NCBI GenBank assembly: GCA_020746875.1
Contig: JAGTJL010000012.1
Location: forward strand, 1,550,001-1,614,000
Source: Rhexocercosporidium sp. MPI-PUGE-AT-0058
Lineage: Eukaryota; Ascomycota; Leotiomycetes; Helotiales
Reading direction: 5' to 3'
DNA: 64,000 bases
Shown: piece after piece, positions 10,930 through 22,631 of the stretch
How the letters are laid out: the number at the start of each line of letters is the position of its first letter
Numbering within the stretch: the first letter of the stretch is position 1
Made by a program: the position numbers and the translations under genes
Notes under the pieces: generated by a model
Database searches by the model: none
The model's input: the letters and a program-made list of their open reading frames with translations, nothing else
Told to the model about the DNA's origin: nothing

Positions 10930-13900
10930 ATGTCGGATATGGGCCTAGAAAAGCCTGTTGTGTTTCTTTCCTCAGACGACTTTCTGGTTGAGCGCGTTTT
11001 CCCAATTCGAAATCTGGTTGGGGATGTTAACTCGACGTCGAAGCCTGCAGAGGCGCAAAATCATGTCCCAGCTACTGATTCGTTAGACTTACCCATCAGA
11101 ACTACGGAGCAGCTTGTCGAAGATGGGCAGGTAGAGATCGGTGTTGGAGTTGGAATCTCGAATGACCAGAAAGCCACAGAGGCATCGCTCTTTCTTCCGC
11201 CACCATATCCTCCAATACCTCCAACCGATGCGATCCGGAGGATTTTCCCTGAATATCACGAACCAGACCCCTCGAAGTCGAATGAGAATTTGGGAGCTGA
11301 AAGAAGGAGGACCGAGAGAACACAACTGGTTCCTGCTACCTCTGGACCTCCAGGTGTTTTCCCAGGCATTATCTCAGACCCGTCGCGCCAGAAGTTCCAT
11401 CGTTGTGAGGACGAGCCTATCCACACACCAGGAGCAGTTCAGCAGTATGGGGTCTTACTTGCCTTGCAGTACGATAAGGATGGTGACTTTGTGGTTCGGA
11501 TTGCGAGCGAAAACTCCTCTTCGGTGTTGGGATACAGTCCAGAGCAACTTTTCAGCCTCAAGTCATTTCTCGATATACTTGACGATGTGTCGCGCGAGAA
11601 CATAATTGCGCAAGTTGAACATGCTCTCAACGAAATGCAGGTCCCCAAGGAATTAAATGAAGATACACACCTCGACATATTTCCCGTGACAGTGCTCCTC
11701 ACAAATGGAATGGACAAGCGACTTTGGTGTGCTGTTCATATATCGAAGGGAACCAAGGACCTCGTGATTCTAGAGTTCGAGGACTTTTCTGATGTGTTCT
11801 ATCACCCGGAAGTCCCTGACAAGACACTACCCGAATTCCCAGCTCAGACCGTTGATATTGAGGTCCATCCGGAAGAGAGAATCAAAAGCACCACACGAGA
11901 GAGCGCCCCTCTTCGGGTCTTACAGATTGCGCGGCAGAAGAAAGTGACTGGTGTCTCCTCGATGAATCTGTTCAATGCCATGATTCAGGCTCAACAGCAA
12001 CTATCTGGGGCCAAATCCGTGCAGCAGGTTCTGGATCTCGTTGTTGGAATTATTTCGGAACTTACAGGCTTCCATCGAGTAATGTTTTACCGCTTTGACT
12101 TGCACAAGAACGGATGTGTAGAGGCGGAGCTCGTCAATCCCCAAGCTAGTTTAGATCTATTTAGAGGTAAGATTATCCACTTCAAGCAGCATTACATTAG
12201 ATCTTGCGCTAATCTGATATAGGTCTACATTTTCCAGGTACGCCTCCCATTCTCTTAATGCCCTGAAAATGGCATGGTTCTAAGATGACGCAACAGCTTC
12301 CGATATCCCACAGCAAGCTCGCGAGCTATACAAAATCAATAGGATCCGTATTCTATACGACCGCGATGCAGAAACAGCCCGTCTAGTAAGGATCTCGTCA
12401 AAATTCTTATGTAAAGTCAAGATGGTTTCACTAACTTACCAGGTGTGTCGAGATGCAGAAGCTTTTGCAGTGCCTCTGGATTTAAGCCATTCGTATCTTC
12501 GTGCGATGTCACCAATCCACCTCAAGTATTTAGGAAACATGGGAGTTCGATCATCTAGTACGTCCTATCTATCTATTTACTATTCTTATCCACCGAGAAC
12601 CATACACCCGCCGCGTCGTGCGATGGGGGTGCTTCGCATCGGGTAGGACTAACATGTCACCCACAGTGTCGGTCTCTATCGTCATTGATGACGACCTTTG
12701 GGGCTTGGTAGCTTGTCATGGTTACGGAGACTTAGGCATCCAGATCCCACTTCCAGTCCGGGAACTCTGTCGAAACATCGGAGAATGCGCGGCGACGAAC
12801 ATACAACGACTACTTATGATGCAGCGAATTGAGGCAAGGAAACCACCACAGAAGGCTCCGCCCACACAGAATCCGGCAGGTTTCATTGCGGCATCTTCGG
12901 CAGACTTGCTGCGCGTGTTTGATGCAGACTTCGGACTTCTCAGTATTCACGACGAGGCCCGGGCGATCGGGAGACTTGAGCCGTACCGTGAGGCTCTCGC
13001 TATTTTGGCGTACCTGCAGCACCGGCGATTCACAACTGTCTTTGCATCACAAAACATCAATCAGGATTTCCCCGAGATCAAGTATCCACCCGGTATTCAT
13101 GCCATTTCCGGATGCTTGATAATTCCATTGAATGTGTGGGGTAACGACTTTTTAGTTTTCTTCCGTAAGGGGCAGCTGCGAGAGATTCGATGGGCTGGAA
13201 ATCCACACGAAAAGATCAAGAGAGCTGGAAGCGAATACCTGGAGCCGAGAATGAGCTTCAAGCGATGGACTGAAGTAGTTGCGGGGCTGAGTAGAGACTG
13301 GACCGAAGATCAGATGGAAACGGCTGCGATTCTGAGCTTACTTTACGGCCGGTTCATCGAGATTTGGAGACAGAAAGATGCCGCAGGCCAAACCGACCGT
13401 ATGACAAGATTGTTGATTCGAAACTCTTCTCATGAAGTTCGAACGCCACTTAACGCAATTGTCAACTATCTGGAAATGGCGCTGGAGAATCCAATCGACG
13501 ATACAACAAGAGATATTCTGAGTAAAGCTCACAAGGCTTCCAGGTCCTTAATATATGTGATCGACGACCTGCTCAATCTTACCAAAGCCGAAGCTGGCCC
13601 TATAAACTCTCCTGACGAGGTTTTTGACCTTGGTGAGACTGTCTCAGAAGTCATCACGCAGTTCAGGAAAGAGGCAATGAGAAAAAGCTTGGATCTCACA
13701 GTTTCTACGCATCAAGGTATACCGGAGATAGTTAAAGGAGATGCTTCTCGACTGCGCCAGGTTCTTTCGAACGTTGTCAGCAACGCCTTCCAGCACTCTG
13801 TCGAAGGTGGAATCAAAGTTGACATTCGTCCGATCAAGACCGATGAAGATAGTTCTGTGATCGGTATCACAGTTCAGGACGCCGGCATCGGTATGTCCGA

Positions 13901-15064
13901 GAGTCAACTGGATGTACGTGAACCTCTTACCCCCGTTAGGATGATTTGTCTCAATACTAACCCCGAAATTTTAGGAGTTATTTCAGGACTTTGAACAAGT
14001 CATCGACGAAGACAATCTCTCAGACGAAACATTGGCCTCATCATTGTCGGATGATCAGCCATTGGGGGTTGGGCTTGCAGTTGTTGCCAGATATGTCAAG
14101 AACATGAAGGGTCAAATTAGAGTTCAAAGCGAACTTGGCAAGGGGACCATCTTTGGTATTGAGCTGCCTTTTCAGCATGCGATAGATTCTCCAGAAGAAT
14201 CGGTTCCAATAGGTCCTCTCTTCGATCCTAAAGGGCCGTCAGTGTTGAGAGCTATGTCCGATACGAGTAGCGCACCACTTGCTCCATCCCCTCAACGTGA
14301 GCTCGATGAGCTTCAGGAGCTTGAGGAAGTCACACCAAAAGTAATACCAGAAGCAGTCTCACCATCATCAGTAGAAGCGCCGTCGAATTTGGCATCCCCA
14401 GGAAGCCACAGTGGCGGCCATGCCAGCCAAGGAACTTCATCAGGATCGATGTACCCTTTCCCGTACATGAACAGCGACCTGCCCGAGAATCTGAGAGACA
14501 CTTTATCTGTGCTGATTGCGGAGGACAATCCGATTAATGCAAGACTTCTGACTCGGAGGCTCACGAAGCTGGGACATAGCGTGGAACATGTAAACGATGG
14601 CCAAGAATGCCACGACCATTTCGCACTGAATCTTCACTCGGTGGACGTCATTCTGATGGATATACAGGTCAGCAACATTGAAATCTTCTCTTTGTATCAA
14701 TCGCTAATGTAGAATAGATGCCTCTCGTTGATGGAATGATGTCGACCAAGATGATTCGCCGACTTGAGCGAGAACTCGAAGATCTCAAGAGCATCCGACC
14801 AAGAGTTCCCATCATAGCCGTGTCAGCCTCGCTGTCGGAGAACAAGAGGTTCGACTATATCCAAAGCGGGTATGTACTCCTAGTCCGAAAATTGAAATCC
14901 TCAGCGTAGTAACTGTCTACCTTAGATTCGATGCATGGATTTTGAAGCCGATTGACTTCGGCAGACTGGATTTTATACTGAAAGGAATCAAATATTTGGA
15001 ATTAAGGAGGCAAGCTGTATACGCCCCTGGGAACTGGGAGGGTGGAGGATGGTTCATATCTTGA
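10930..15064 (+). CDS. Fungal phytochrome, hybrid histidine kinase
   Basis: Exons 10930..12166, 12223..12237, 12297..12385, 12443..12557, 12667..13913, 13975..14667, 14718..14869 and 14926..15064; 1228 aa. This is a red/far-red light sensor with a bilin chromophore and phosphorelay output. A long variable N-terminus leads into the PAS domain, where Cys159 in HRCEDEPIHTPG is the expected biliverdin attachment site. The GAF domain carries PASDIPQQ (rebuilt across the 15-base microexon) and the PHY domain carries the tongue motif PRMSF (near 679). The kinase has the H-box SSHEVRTPLNAI (His near 740) and an ATPase with the N-box SNVVSNAFQHS and DAGIGM. The C-terminal receiver has IAEDN and phospho-acceptor Asp1130 in MDIQMP. 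All key residues are present, so the gene looks functional. Similar in architecture to FphA of Aspergillus nidulans, but I assign no symbol. A second ATG at 10939 is an alternative start. Confidence 0.95.
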
Positions 15065-16118
15065 ACAGGACGAAGAGAATCGCATCTTCAGATTCTCTTA
15101 CCGTCGATGAGTGCCGCGAGGGCATAGATACCTCGAACGACTAATGATTTAGGAACATACGACGAATAGACACGAACACGACCAGTCAATACTCTTGCTT
15201 TTGTACTTTATACCACTTTTCAATTTCATACAACTCCAACTCTCATAATCCAGTGGGAAGAGCCAGCAGTCATACAGTCATAGAATGCTCCTACTACTCG
15301 CGAGCTGTTATTTTGGAACTTCAATCACCTGCTACTCCCCTTTTCATTTTGGCTCTGCAACAATTTCAGCGAAAATGGTAATCATCTGAGCCAAGTGAGA
15401 GCCGATGGACAAAAAGTTTTGTGTTAATGAAAGCTTAGCTAGCACTACCTTTCTTTCATATAAAGAGGGTCGTCACAGAAAACCGAACCCTTGCACGTTG
15501 CCTCCGTTTCTATGAACTTTTGCTATTAGGATTTTCAGGCTCAAAACTTAGTTAGCTAGACTTAACTTTGATCTCCTATCAAATAAACTTTACGTACGAG
15601 GTAATTTTATTGACTGAGCAACAGTACAACTGATCAAGTGACATGGAATTAAAGGTTTTCAAACTTCTTACTATAAATAACTTGGAATATTATACACAAC
15701 TTTAAATCGCAGAGTTTAGCGTTAGCAGGAGTTTGGTTTTTTGTGTTAACCTTTTTTATATGCGCTCGCTTTAGCAATTGTCCGGAAGGGCGGACTTGTA
15801 CGTTCGAAAGTGCCCACAACAGCCCACATCTGATCAAGCGCACCGAAGTGCTGGCGAATTGTAACGTTGTACTGCTCTGCCGCGTGGCGACTTTAGCAAA
15901 CCTTCACTGTGAGCTTACATCAAGCTTGACTACGAGGAGCAGAAATAGCGGGGTTTATGACCATTGATCAGCGCGGGGTAGCTGATACCTGACCGACGAT
16001 CCCCTCTTTAAATATATGAGACCGAGCCCGCCTGGAGCGAAATGGCTGAATTTGAGCTCCTTCATTTGACGACGAGATCGGTCATCTCTTGGTAAGAAAC
16101 AGAAACCGGTACATACGA
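15065..16118. other. Intergenic region, AT-rich
   Basis: About 1 kb between the phytochrome stop and the GH125 start. It is AT-rich around 15,400-15,760 and holds the GH125 TATA-like site near its right end. No gene or repeat family was recognised. Confidence 0.45.
16007..16018 (+). promoter_or_regulatory. TATA-like element of the GH125 gene
   Basis: TTTAAATATATG lies about 100 bases before the GH125 start codon, at the spacing seen for the other secreted-protein genes here. The call rests on sequence and position only. Confidence 0.45.
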
Positions 16119-17846
16119 ATGATGAAGGGGCTTATCTTCGAGATTCTAGTCACTGTTGTGGCGGTGGTAGAGGCTCAATGTCCCGATTATTCGACTTTCT
16201 CGCAGCAGCGTCATGAGCCATTCAGCACGGGCAAGTATCATCTCTCATACATGAGACCTGAGCCAGCATGTCGGACTTTCAACTCGTCAATTGTGGAGGA
16301 CACCATTACAAATATGAAGTCTGTTATCAAGGATCCGGATTTGTATAGATTGTTCCAGAATTCGTTCCCGAACTCGCTGGATACAGCTGTCAGGTGGAAG
16401 GGGTTTGCTGCGAATAATTCGAAAGAGGAGTTGACTTTCCTCATCACTGGTGACATCAACGTGGGTTAATACTCAGGTCACCTTTGCAATTCTGAACTAA
16501 TTTTCCCAGGCTATGTGGCTGCGAGATTCGGCAAATCAAATGCAGAGTTACCTTACTCTACTCAAAGCCGACTCGAGCTATGATTCCATTGCCAGCTTAT
16601 ACAGAGGAGTTATCAACTTACAAGCTCGTTATATCAACGAAGCACCACACTGCAATAGCTTCCAACCACCGATTGAATCTGGATTGGCGCCTACTCAAAA
16701 CCAGCAGAAGCCGGACGTCTTTACTCCAGCAGTGTCAAACGAAACGGTTTTTGAGTGCAAGTACGAGCTTGACTCTCTCGCTGCGTTCCTAGAGATATCC
16801 ACCAACTACTACGAGGCTACTAACGATATCGACTTCTTCCGAAACTTCCAGTGGGTCAGTGCAATCAACACTGTCATTGCCACTACCGAAGCTCTTCTCG
16901 TCGGCACGTACTCTTCAAACGGCTCTGTGAATGAGATTCCATATACCTGGATGCGTGAGACAACAAGTGCAACTGAGACACTTGATAATTCTGGTCGGGG
17001 AAATCCGGTACAGGATGGAACAGGCTTGGTTCGGTCGGCGTTCAGACCAAGCGATGATTCGTTTGTCTTCCTTTAACTTTGCTGGCAGAGTATCAGCTAA
17101 TGCCTAACGCAGAACTACCTATCAACTCTTCATCCCCGCAAACATGATGTTCTCCAGATATCTAGACTCAGCTTCAAGCATCATGGCCGCCATCGGAAAT
17201 CAACGAAACCTCGCAAACCACATGCACAACTTTGCAGGCAGAATTCGAGAGGCGATTACCAAGTACGGGATTGTAAATGATCCAACATATGGACAAGTCT
17301 ACGCTTTCGAGGTGGATGGATATGGCTCTGGTGTGTTGTTCTCTTTATGAGAAGTTTGACATACTGACGAATGTAGCAAATCGCATGGACGATGCCAACA
17401 TTCCGAGTCTCCTCTCAGCGCCCTTCATCGGCTACCTCAACGTCAGCGACCCAGTCTACCAAAACACAAGAAAATACGTCCTTAGCAAAGACAACCCCTA
17501 CTTCATGCGTGGCCCTGTGATCAATGCGTAAGCTCCCTTCCTCTATGATATGTTCCGACCTAACACTCTTAGAATCGGTGGTCCTCACGCAGGCTTTGGG
17601 CAAGCGTGGCCCATGGCAAGTATTATTCGCATCTTCACTACTGATGACTCCCATGAGATTGAGACTACCTTGAGAGAGATTGTGAGCAGCACTGATGGAC
17701 TGGGTTTGATTCACGAGTCGATCAATACGTTCAATCAGAGTGACTGGACGAGGCAGTGGTTCTCCTGGGCGAACGGTCTTTTCGGGCAGTGCTTGCTGGA
17801 TTTGAAGACCAGGAGGCCGAGTGCACTATCTGCTAGCTATCAGTGA
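16119..17846 (+). CDS. GH125 exo-alpha-1,6-mannosidase (Mug157-like)
   Basis: Exons 16119..16460, 16510..17060, 17113..17330, 17377..17527 and 17573..17846; 511 aa. The family, known in yeasts as meiotically up-regulated gene 157 (former DUF1237), removes terminal alpha-1,6-mannose. Recognisable blocks are [21 protein letters not shown] (joined by the first splice), [30 protein letters not shown] (second splice), [27 protein letters not shown] and [10 protein letters not shown]. The N-terminal hydrophobic stretch, about residues 4-19 ending in VEAQ, suggests secretion. Likely role: trimming of mannan or N-glycan chains outside the cell or in the secretory pathway. Two ATGs are adjacent (16119, 16122). 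The family call is firm; whether the enzyme is extracellular is inferred from the leader. Confidence 0.93.
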
Positions 17847-18105
17847 GCACTAATTGCGAGTCATGTAAAGGGTACAGAATACACATGTTCTGAGCGGGAA
17901 AACCTTGCCAAACTTAATACTCCGCGAGAGAAAGGAAGGCAACTGCAGCGATGAAATTCCAATGCTAAATTCTAAAGCGCAAGTACAAGAAGCATTGCAA
18001 AAATCTTCTAAATCACTCAATCTGAAAGTCGCAGACCCGAGAGAAGTCATCAATGTGTCGACCTGTGAACATCTCGAGCATCATCCGAAAATTCTCAACT
18101 CACCC

Positions 18106-18863
18106 TCAACCCCATAAATTACCATCAGGCATACACAAGTCAATCCACAACTGTTGAGGATACGCCTCACACATCTACAGAGCGTCAGCAAATTCATATC
18201 AATCCAATGAAATCATTGCCAAGTCAGTACTCACATGCGGCTTCTCCATAGTCCTCATGCCATCCGAACAAGCACCCTCCTTATTCTCTTCGGACACCTA
18301 ACAACGAAACAATCACCCTTTCCAAACTCTGGCCCCGACGGCGTTACCTTAACATGCTCATCCGCGAACGCCGCACCCGGCATGATCGACCAGCGTAAAT
18401 GTCCTCCTCCCCGAGAAAGGCCATATCTAAAATTAATTTGGGCATTCGCAGCGTCGTCTTTTCCCCGCGATATCTGGAGTGCACGTAGAGTGTGCTCCCA
18501 GTCAATATCGGACTCCCAGTCGAATGCGTAGAGGTTTCCTTGGGTTTTTGCGAGCCGGGCCCGATTTCGATGGGCTTGCCGCCTTCGGTGATGCATTTCC
18601 TGTCGATGCCCGCGCTTGTCGCACCCGGTGTCGAGGTGTTCCTAGATGAAGATTGGGTAGGAACACCTGTGCGTTGTCAGTTTTGGATGCCTTCTGAGGT
18701 AGATGGAGGAGAGGTGATCTTACCAGTTATTAACCCAAATGGCTATTTTCTGGTCTTCTCTTGTTCCCATGATAGCAGAAGCTATAGGGATGGGAAAGAC
18801 GGTCAAGGTTTTTATCGTAACTGCGGTCACCATTGACAATCTCGTTAGCATATTGAAGAGCAT
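18106..18863 (-). pseudogene. Small secreted protein paralog with two apparent frameshifts
   Basis: Best model: exons 18863..18724, 18641..18235 and 18174..18106, mirroring the intact paralog at 19530..20286 in exon number and intron phases. Exon 1 gives a hydrophobic leader and ends VNNW, like INNW in the paralog. Exon 2 carries PIEIGPG (paralog PIGIQPG), NFRYGL, HVKVTP and GDCFVVRC; exon 3 carries QLWIDLC and NLW. The frame shifts twice inside exon 2: near 18545-18549 (a run of five T on the plus strand, A on the coding strand) and near 18291-18300. No intron fits between the flanking conserved blocks. Each shift is what one missing base would cause, and exon 2 (407 bases) needs exactly two more to restore phase. 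It is either a young pseudogene or two consensus errors. The start could also be 18872. Function unknown. Confidence 0.7.
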
Positions 18864-18963
18864 GGTGAGCATGCAGTTTTTATGAAGCAGCTGTGAGCTC
18901 CTAGAAGACTGCGTAATGTAATAGGTTTTGAAGAAAGAAGAGTGTTGGAATGGAAACTGAAGA

Positions 18964-18971
18964 TATTTATA
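18964..18971 (-). promoter_or_regulatory. TATA box of the frameshifted secreted-protein gene
   Basis: TATAAATA on the minus strand, about 100 bases before the start codon at 18863. The intact paralog has a comparable element, so the promoter of the damaged copy still looks normal. Confidence 0.5.
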
Positions 18972-18972
18972 C

Positions 18973-19529
18973 TCCCAAAGGCAGGCCTTATTCGTGATTG
19001 TGCCCAGGAGAAGGAACTCGAATAATGATGCAATGTATCTAATTCACGAAGACAGCGATCGGTCGCTGAAACAGTAACCACTTCATTGAAAATACAGTAC
19101 CTAAGCAGCCATGAGCATGATTTTTTACGTCGGCAAGTTTGTACATTAGAAGGGACATTTCCTTTGACAAGAGGCATCCAGTGGACTGTTATAAATACAC
19201 CCAACTTCGCAGCATTTTGGTGTTTATTCGAGAGCATGTTGGCTTCCTCGGTACCTGTGAATAGTCGAATCAATCTGTAATATCAGGAATAATTCAAACT
19301 CAGGAAAGTATCAAGCTCGCAGGCACAGTAGATAACCAGAAATTCAGTTCTGCTCTTTGGCACACGACTTTTTGTGGCGAAATGAACGAATTGCATTGGG
19401 AGAATGAATCCCGGAAGTCTATCAGATGCTAATCTGCGCTCAAAATCATGTCGAAATCATCGTACACTCATATGTCAACTAAACTAGACCCATTTCTTTG
19501 ACAAGTGCATCTATCAAGAGCAGGCGCCA
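18973..19529. other. Spacer between the two secreted-protein paralogs
   Basis: About 560 bases containing the upstream region of the damaged copy and the 3' region of the intact copy. No gene was recognised. Confidence 0.4.
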
Positions 19530-20286
19530 TCAATGCATGTCCTCCAGCAGTTCCTCTCCCCGACGATTATTCCACAGATGCTCCGGCTCACAAATATCCA
19601 ACCACATGATATCCGGCTGATGATTACAAGCCTATAGATAAAATTGCGTCAGCAAAGCTCAAGTCTGACCCAGCCACTTTTTAACTCACGCGAAACCTCT
19701 CCGCAGCTCTCCGTTGGTCATGATTGCACCACTCCTGATTCTTCCTGCATCTAATCACCAAACAATCGCCACCCAAAAACCTCTCCGGATAAGGTGTGAC
19801 CTTAACAAACTCTTTCATAAACGCCCCCTTCTCATCACTCAACGACCACTGCAAAATCCCATCTCCCTTCTCAGAATGCTGCAACGCGTATCTGAATTCC
19901 ATGTAATTCTTATTTTTCGGCTTCTCCTTGTAGATTTTGATGCGGATCGTAGCTTCTATCCAGTTCTTCCACTCGTCAGCACTTGTAGGCTTGATCTCGA
20001 AATCCATGGAGCTGCCGCCGCTGGATGATGCGCCTGGCTGGATGCCGATAGGAAGCTCGTTTGGGTTGCTACTGCATGCGTTTCTATTGCCGACGTCACA
20101 CCGTTGCAAGGGATCCCATTTCCAGATCCAAATGTCATGATTGCACCTACTTCTTGTTAGTTTCTTTTCTGCAAAGGGGTGGTTATGAAGAGTTTTTCTG
20201 TTCGGTTACCAATTGTTGATACGCAAAATCGTTGCTGAGGCAGCTGTAGTAATCAGGAGGCTCAGAATGAAGGACAAGGGCTTCAT
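19530..20286 (-). CDS. Small secreted protein of an unrecognised family (CNH motifs)
   Basis: Exons 20286..20210, 20146..19690 and 19631..19530; 211 aa. I do not recognise the family. A clear signal peptide (about residues 1-19, ending TTAASA) starts at the ATG at 20286. The mature protein is rich in Cys and Trp and has three Cys-Asn-His triplets: C27 in NNWCNHDIWIWKWD, C166 in EWCNHDQ, and C180 in ACNHQPDIMWLDIC. The first and third are each followed by an aspartate-isoleucine and tryptophan pattern, suggesting an internal repeat or paired metal or disulfide sites. The core contains MEFRYALQ, EFVKVTP and GGDCLVIRC, all shared with the damaged paralog 700 bases downstream. A TATA box lies at 20443. 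Such features fit a secreted effector-like or surface protein, but nothing in the sequence proves a role in host interaction. Confidence 0.82.
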
Positions 20287-21588
20287 TTCAACTAAATGAA
20301 AGTTTGCTGTTGATACTTTATGACGTTAAATGGTCAGGAGCGGGTTCTGGATGATGGGGATGCTTGTTTGACAGAATTGAAGGCAGTATTTAATCTTGCC
20401 AGAGGAGAAAGAAACAAGATCTGCTCAGGCATACGGGAAAAGCTTTTATACCCACCCCTGACACTTGCACAGGGCTGGTTTGATTCAAGGACTTCAAAAA
20501 CAAAAACCCTGACTCAAATCGAACATCCCCCGCCTCTTAACAGCTCTCCCGGTCTTCGGGTGGGGTTGTGAATGGATGTAGAGGAGTCAGAGCTTCCATG
20601 GTAGGGACAACAGTCTGCCGGATTCTTGTAATAGGAATTGCCAACTATCATTAGATTGAGCCTATGGTTTGGGCCACGTAATCTGGTCAGGCATCTTGAA
20701 AACCATTGTTACGAAAATAGTATTGGTAAGTCTAAGCGAGAAAGTAAACATCACAAATCAAGCTGTATCAGAGCACAGCGGGGTCAAAACAAGCCGTTGT
20801 GTGAAAAAGACGCAACGACTTTGAATTCAAGGATTAATTAACTACGTTACTATTCCTTTGGAAAGGCAGTTTCCCTTTCCCGAAATTCACGCAGATCAAG
20901 TGTACAACAGGAAAGAGCTACAGATGGGTCCAGCCGAAGGCGAGACGCTCCTCGTATGTGTCTGCCACCCCCCTACTGATCCTGATACAACCGAGAGGTA
21001 TGTTCCTATCATTTTCGCTCCTCAAATCCGTGTCTGGATGATGCACGACACAGAGAAACTATACCATCCTCTCATCGCGGGCAATACGAGACACCTAGAG
21101 ACTCAGAGAAGAACATGAAAGGTATCCGCACGCTATAGATTTCAAAATTTGTCTTGTCTCAAACTTAATAGCAGAAAATCCAACAAACAGCACCTTCGAT
21201 GTGCATCTTGCCTGCATACAATTCCATGCAGCTCCCATCATATCATTATCAACGCTTTTTACTCGCCTCGCCTTTCTTAAGTTCCTCCCTCCAGATCCAT
21301 CGTTAGCCTCGTGCTTTGCAATGTAGATCTGGCTACCATCGTAACGGATTCGTCAGCATTACGCTACCATCCGTCAAGCGGCGCCTTCATGACTAGAAGT
21401 ATAAGTCGAGAGCGCCCTCTAAGATAGCGACTGGATTCGCGATGCCCACGTGCTCGCTCACAAGCGACGCCGGCTGGGTGCTTGCTGGTGAATGCAGATA
21501 ATGCATAGCTGAGATAATCTGCAGTAAGTTTATGCATTCAATATTGTTTATTAGACTGCAATAGCAAACAGAGCTTTAAGACAAACTT
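20287..21588. other. Intergenic region in the accessory-looking stretch
   Basis: This 1.3-kb region contains the secreted-protein promoter and, at 20858..21118 (+), an 86-codon open frame with no recognisable domain and an internal GTATGT donor-like site near 20999. It could be a gene relic or chance; I do not call it. Confidence 0.4.
20443..20450 (-). promoter_or_regulatory. TATA box of the intact small secreted-protein gene
   Basis: TATAAAAG on the minus strand, about 157 bases before the start codon at 20286. Confidence 0.5.
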
Positions 21589-22631
21589 CTACGCTGCTCT
21601 CTCGCTGAAAACATACTCGACAATCTTCTCCAATCCTTGCAAATCGCCCTCTATAGTTCCAGCTTTCTCTCTCTCCACAAATCCCCAAGTATACCCTCCA
21701 CCAAAATCAATAATCCACGTGTCATCATTCTTGTCGATTAAATATTATCTGGTTTGGCATCACCCCAGACAATTCCGGCCTCATGTAACTATGTCAAGGT
21801 GCCCGTGACTTGATCCACCCACTTCTGTTTGGTGGAAGCCGGAGTGTCGGGTTCCACAGCACAAGCCAAAGTTAGAAAGTCGCATTCAATATATGTCCAT
21901 AGCAGCCCAAAAAGTTGATTTCCGGCATCCTTGATAACACTGAGGAGGCGACAGATGCGTAAGCCAGGATCTAGATTAGACTCCGTGATCTGTTTGTAGT
22001 TCTCGAGTTCGCGGAGAGCCATATCTGTGTCGCCGGGCTGGTACAGCTTGAAGAAGGCAATTGCCTTGCCATTAACGAGAACTTTGTTTGGTGAAGCGTG
22101 AATGGCATCTTCGGGATTCGTAACGCAGATTTCAATTTCTGTCGGCAGGAATGAGGGCCATGCTGGAGAGAATGCTGAATCATCCAATTCGAGACCTGGA
22201 GGCACCATTCCAGCCCCTCTTCCTTCACTCTGAACTGGGGTCAAACCCCCATCGACTGCGCGGAGCGAATAATAGAAAACCACTGGGTAGAGAAAATCAT
22301 GAAGAGTGACCTTGAGATTCTGCTTTGGGGCTGAAGCTATAGTTTCGAAGAGTGGAAGACACGGCTCGAGGGCCCAAATATAGAAGTCCTCTAGATTGTA
22401 GTTCTCGGTTATGTTATTGTCATCAGTTGCGTCAAATTTTTGCGCAGCCAGGTAATCAAGATAGTTTTGTTTGATGGGAGGTGAGTCGACAAAGTTCTCG
22501 GGCGCCATTGTGATATAGAAACATTTGCCATAGCGGCGCACCTCGAGCTGTGAGTTGTCATCGTGCACGCTGCATAAAAATCTGTTTATGATGTATTTCG
22601 GTGGTCTGAACATTTCATTCTCTTCATGCAT
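21589..22631 (-). pseudogene. Protein-kinase-like gene, broken in the catalytic loop
   Basis: Reads on the minus strand from an ATG at 22631. It belongs to a lineage-expanded fungal family annotated as kinase-like (APH/choline-kinase-like fold). The N-terminal two thirds is open and carries ICVTNPEDAIHASPNKVLVN, LRELENYKQI, CRLLSVIKD and the family block DTPASTKQKWVDQVTGTL. At 21789-21791 an in-frame TAG then stands where relatives usually have a glutamine codon, so a single C-to-T change from CAG would explain it. The catalytic loop LHEAGIVWGDAKPDN follows immediately. At about 21738-21743 the frame shifts as if one T were missing, after which IDKNDDTWIIDFGGGYT and the normal end resume. So the ATP-lobe region survives but the catalytic loop and DFG segment cannot be translated. 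The lesions look recent, because the rest of the frame is intact. Alternative: sequence error at both places. Confidence 0.75.

Noticed and set aside
20858..21118. 86-codon open frame with a donor-like GTATGT inside
   Set aside because: No recognisable family and no clear second exon in phase; could be chance or relic.
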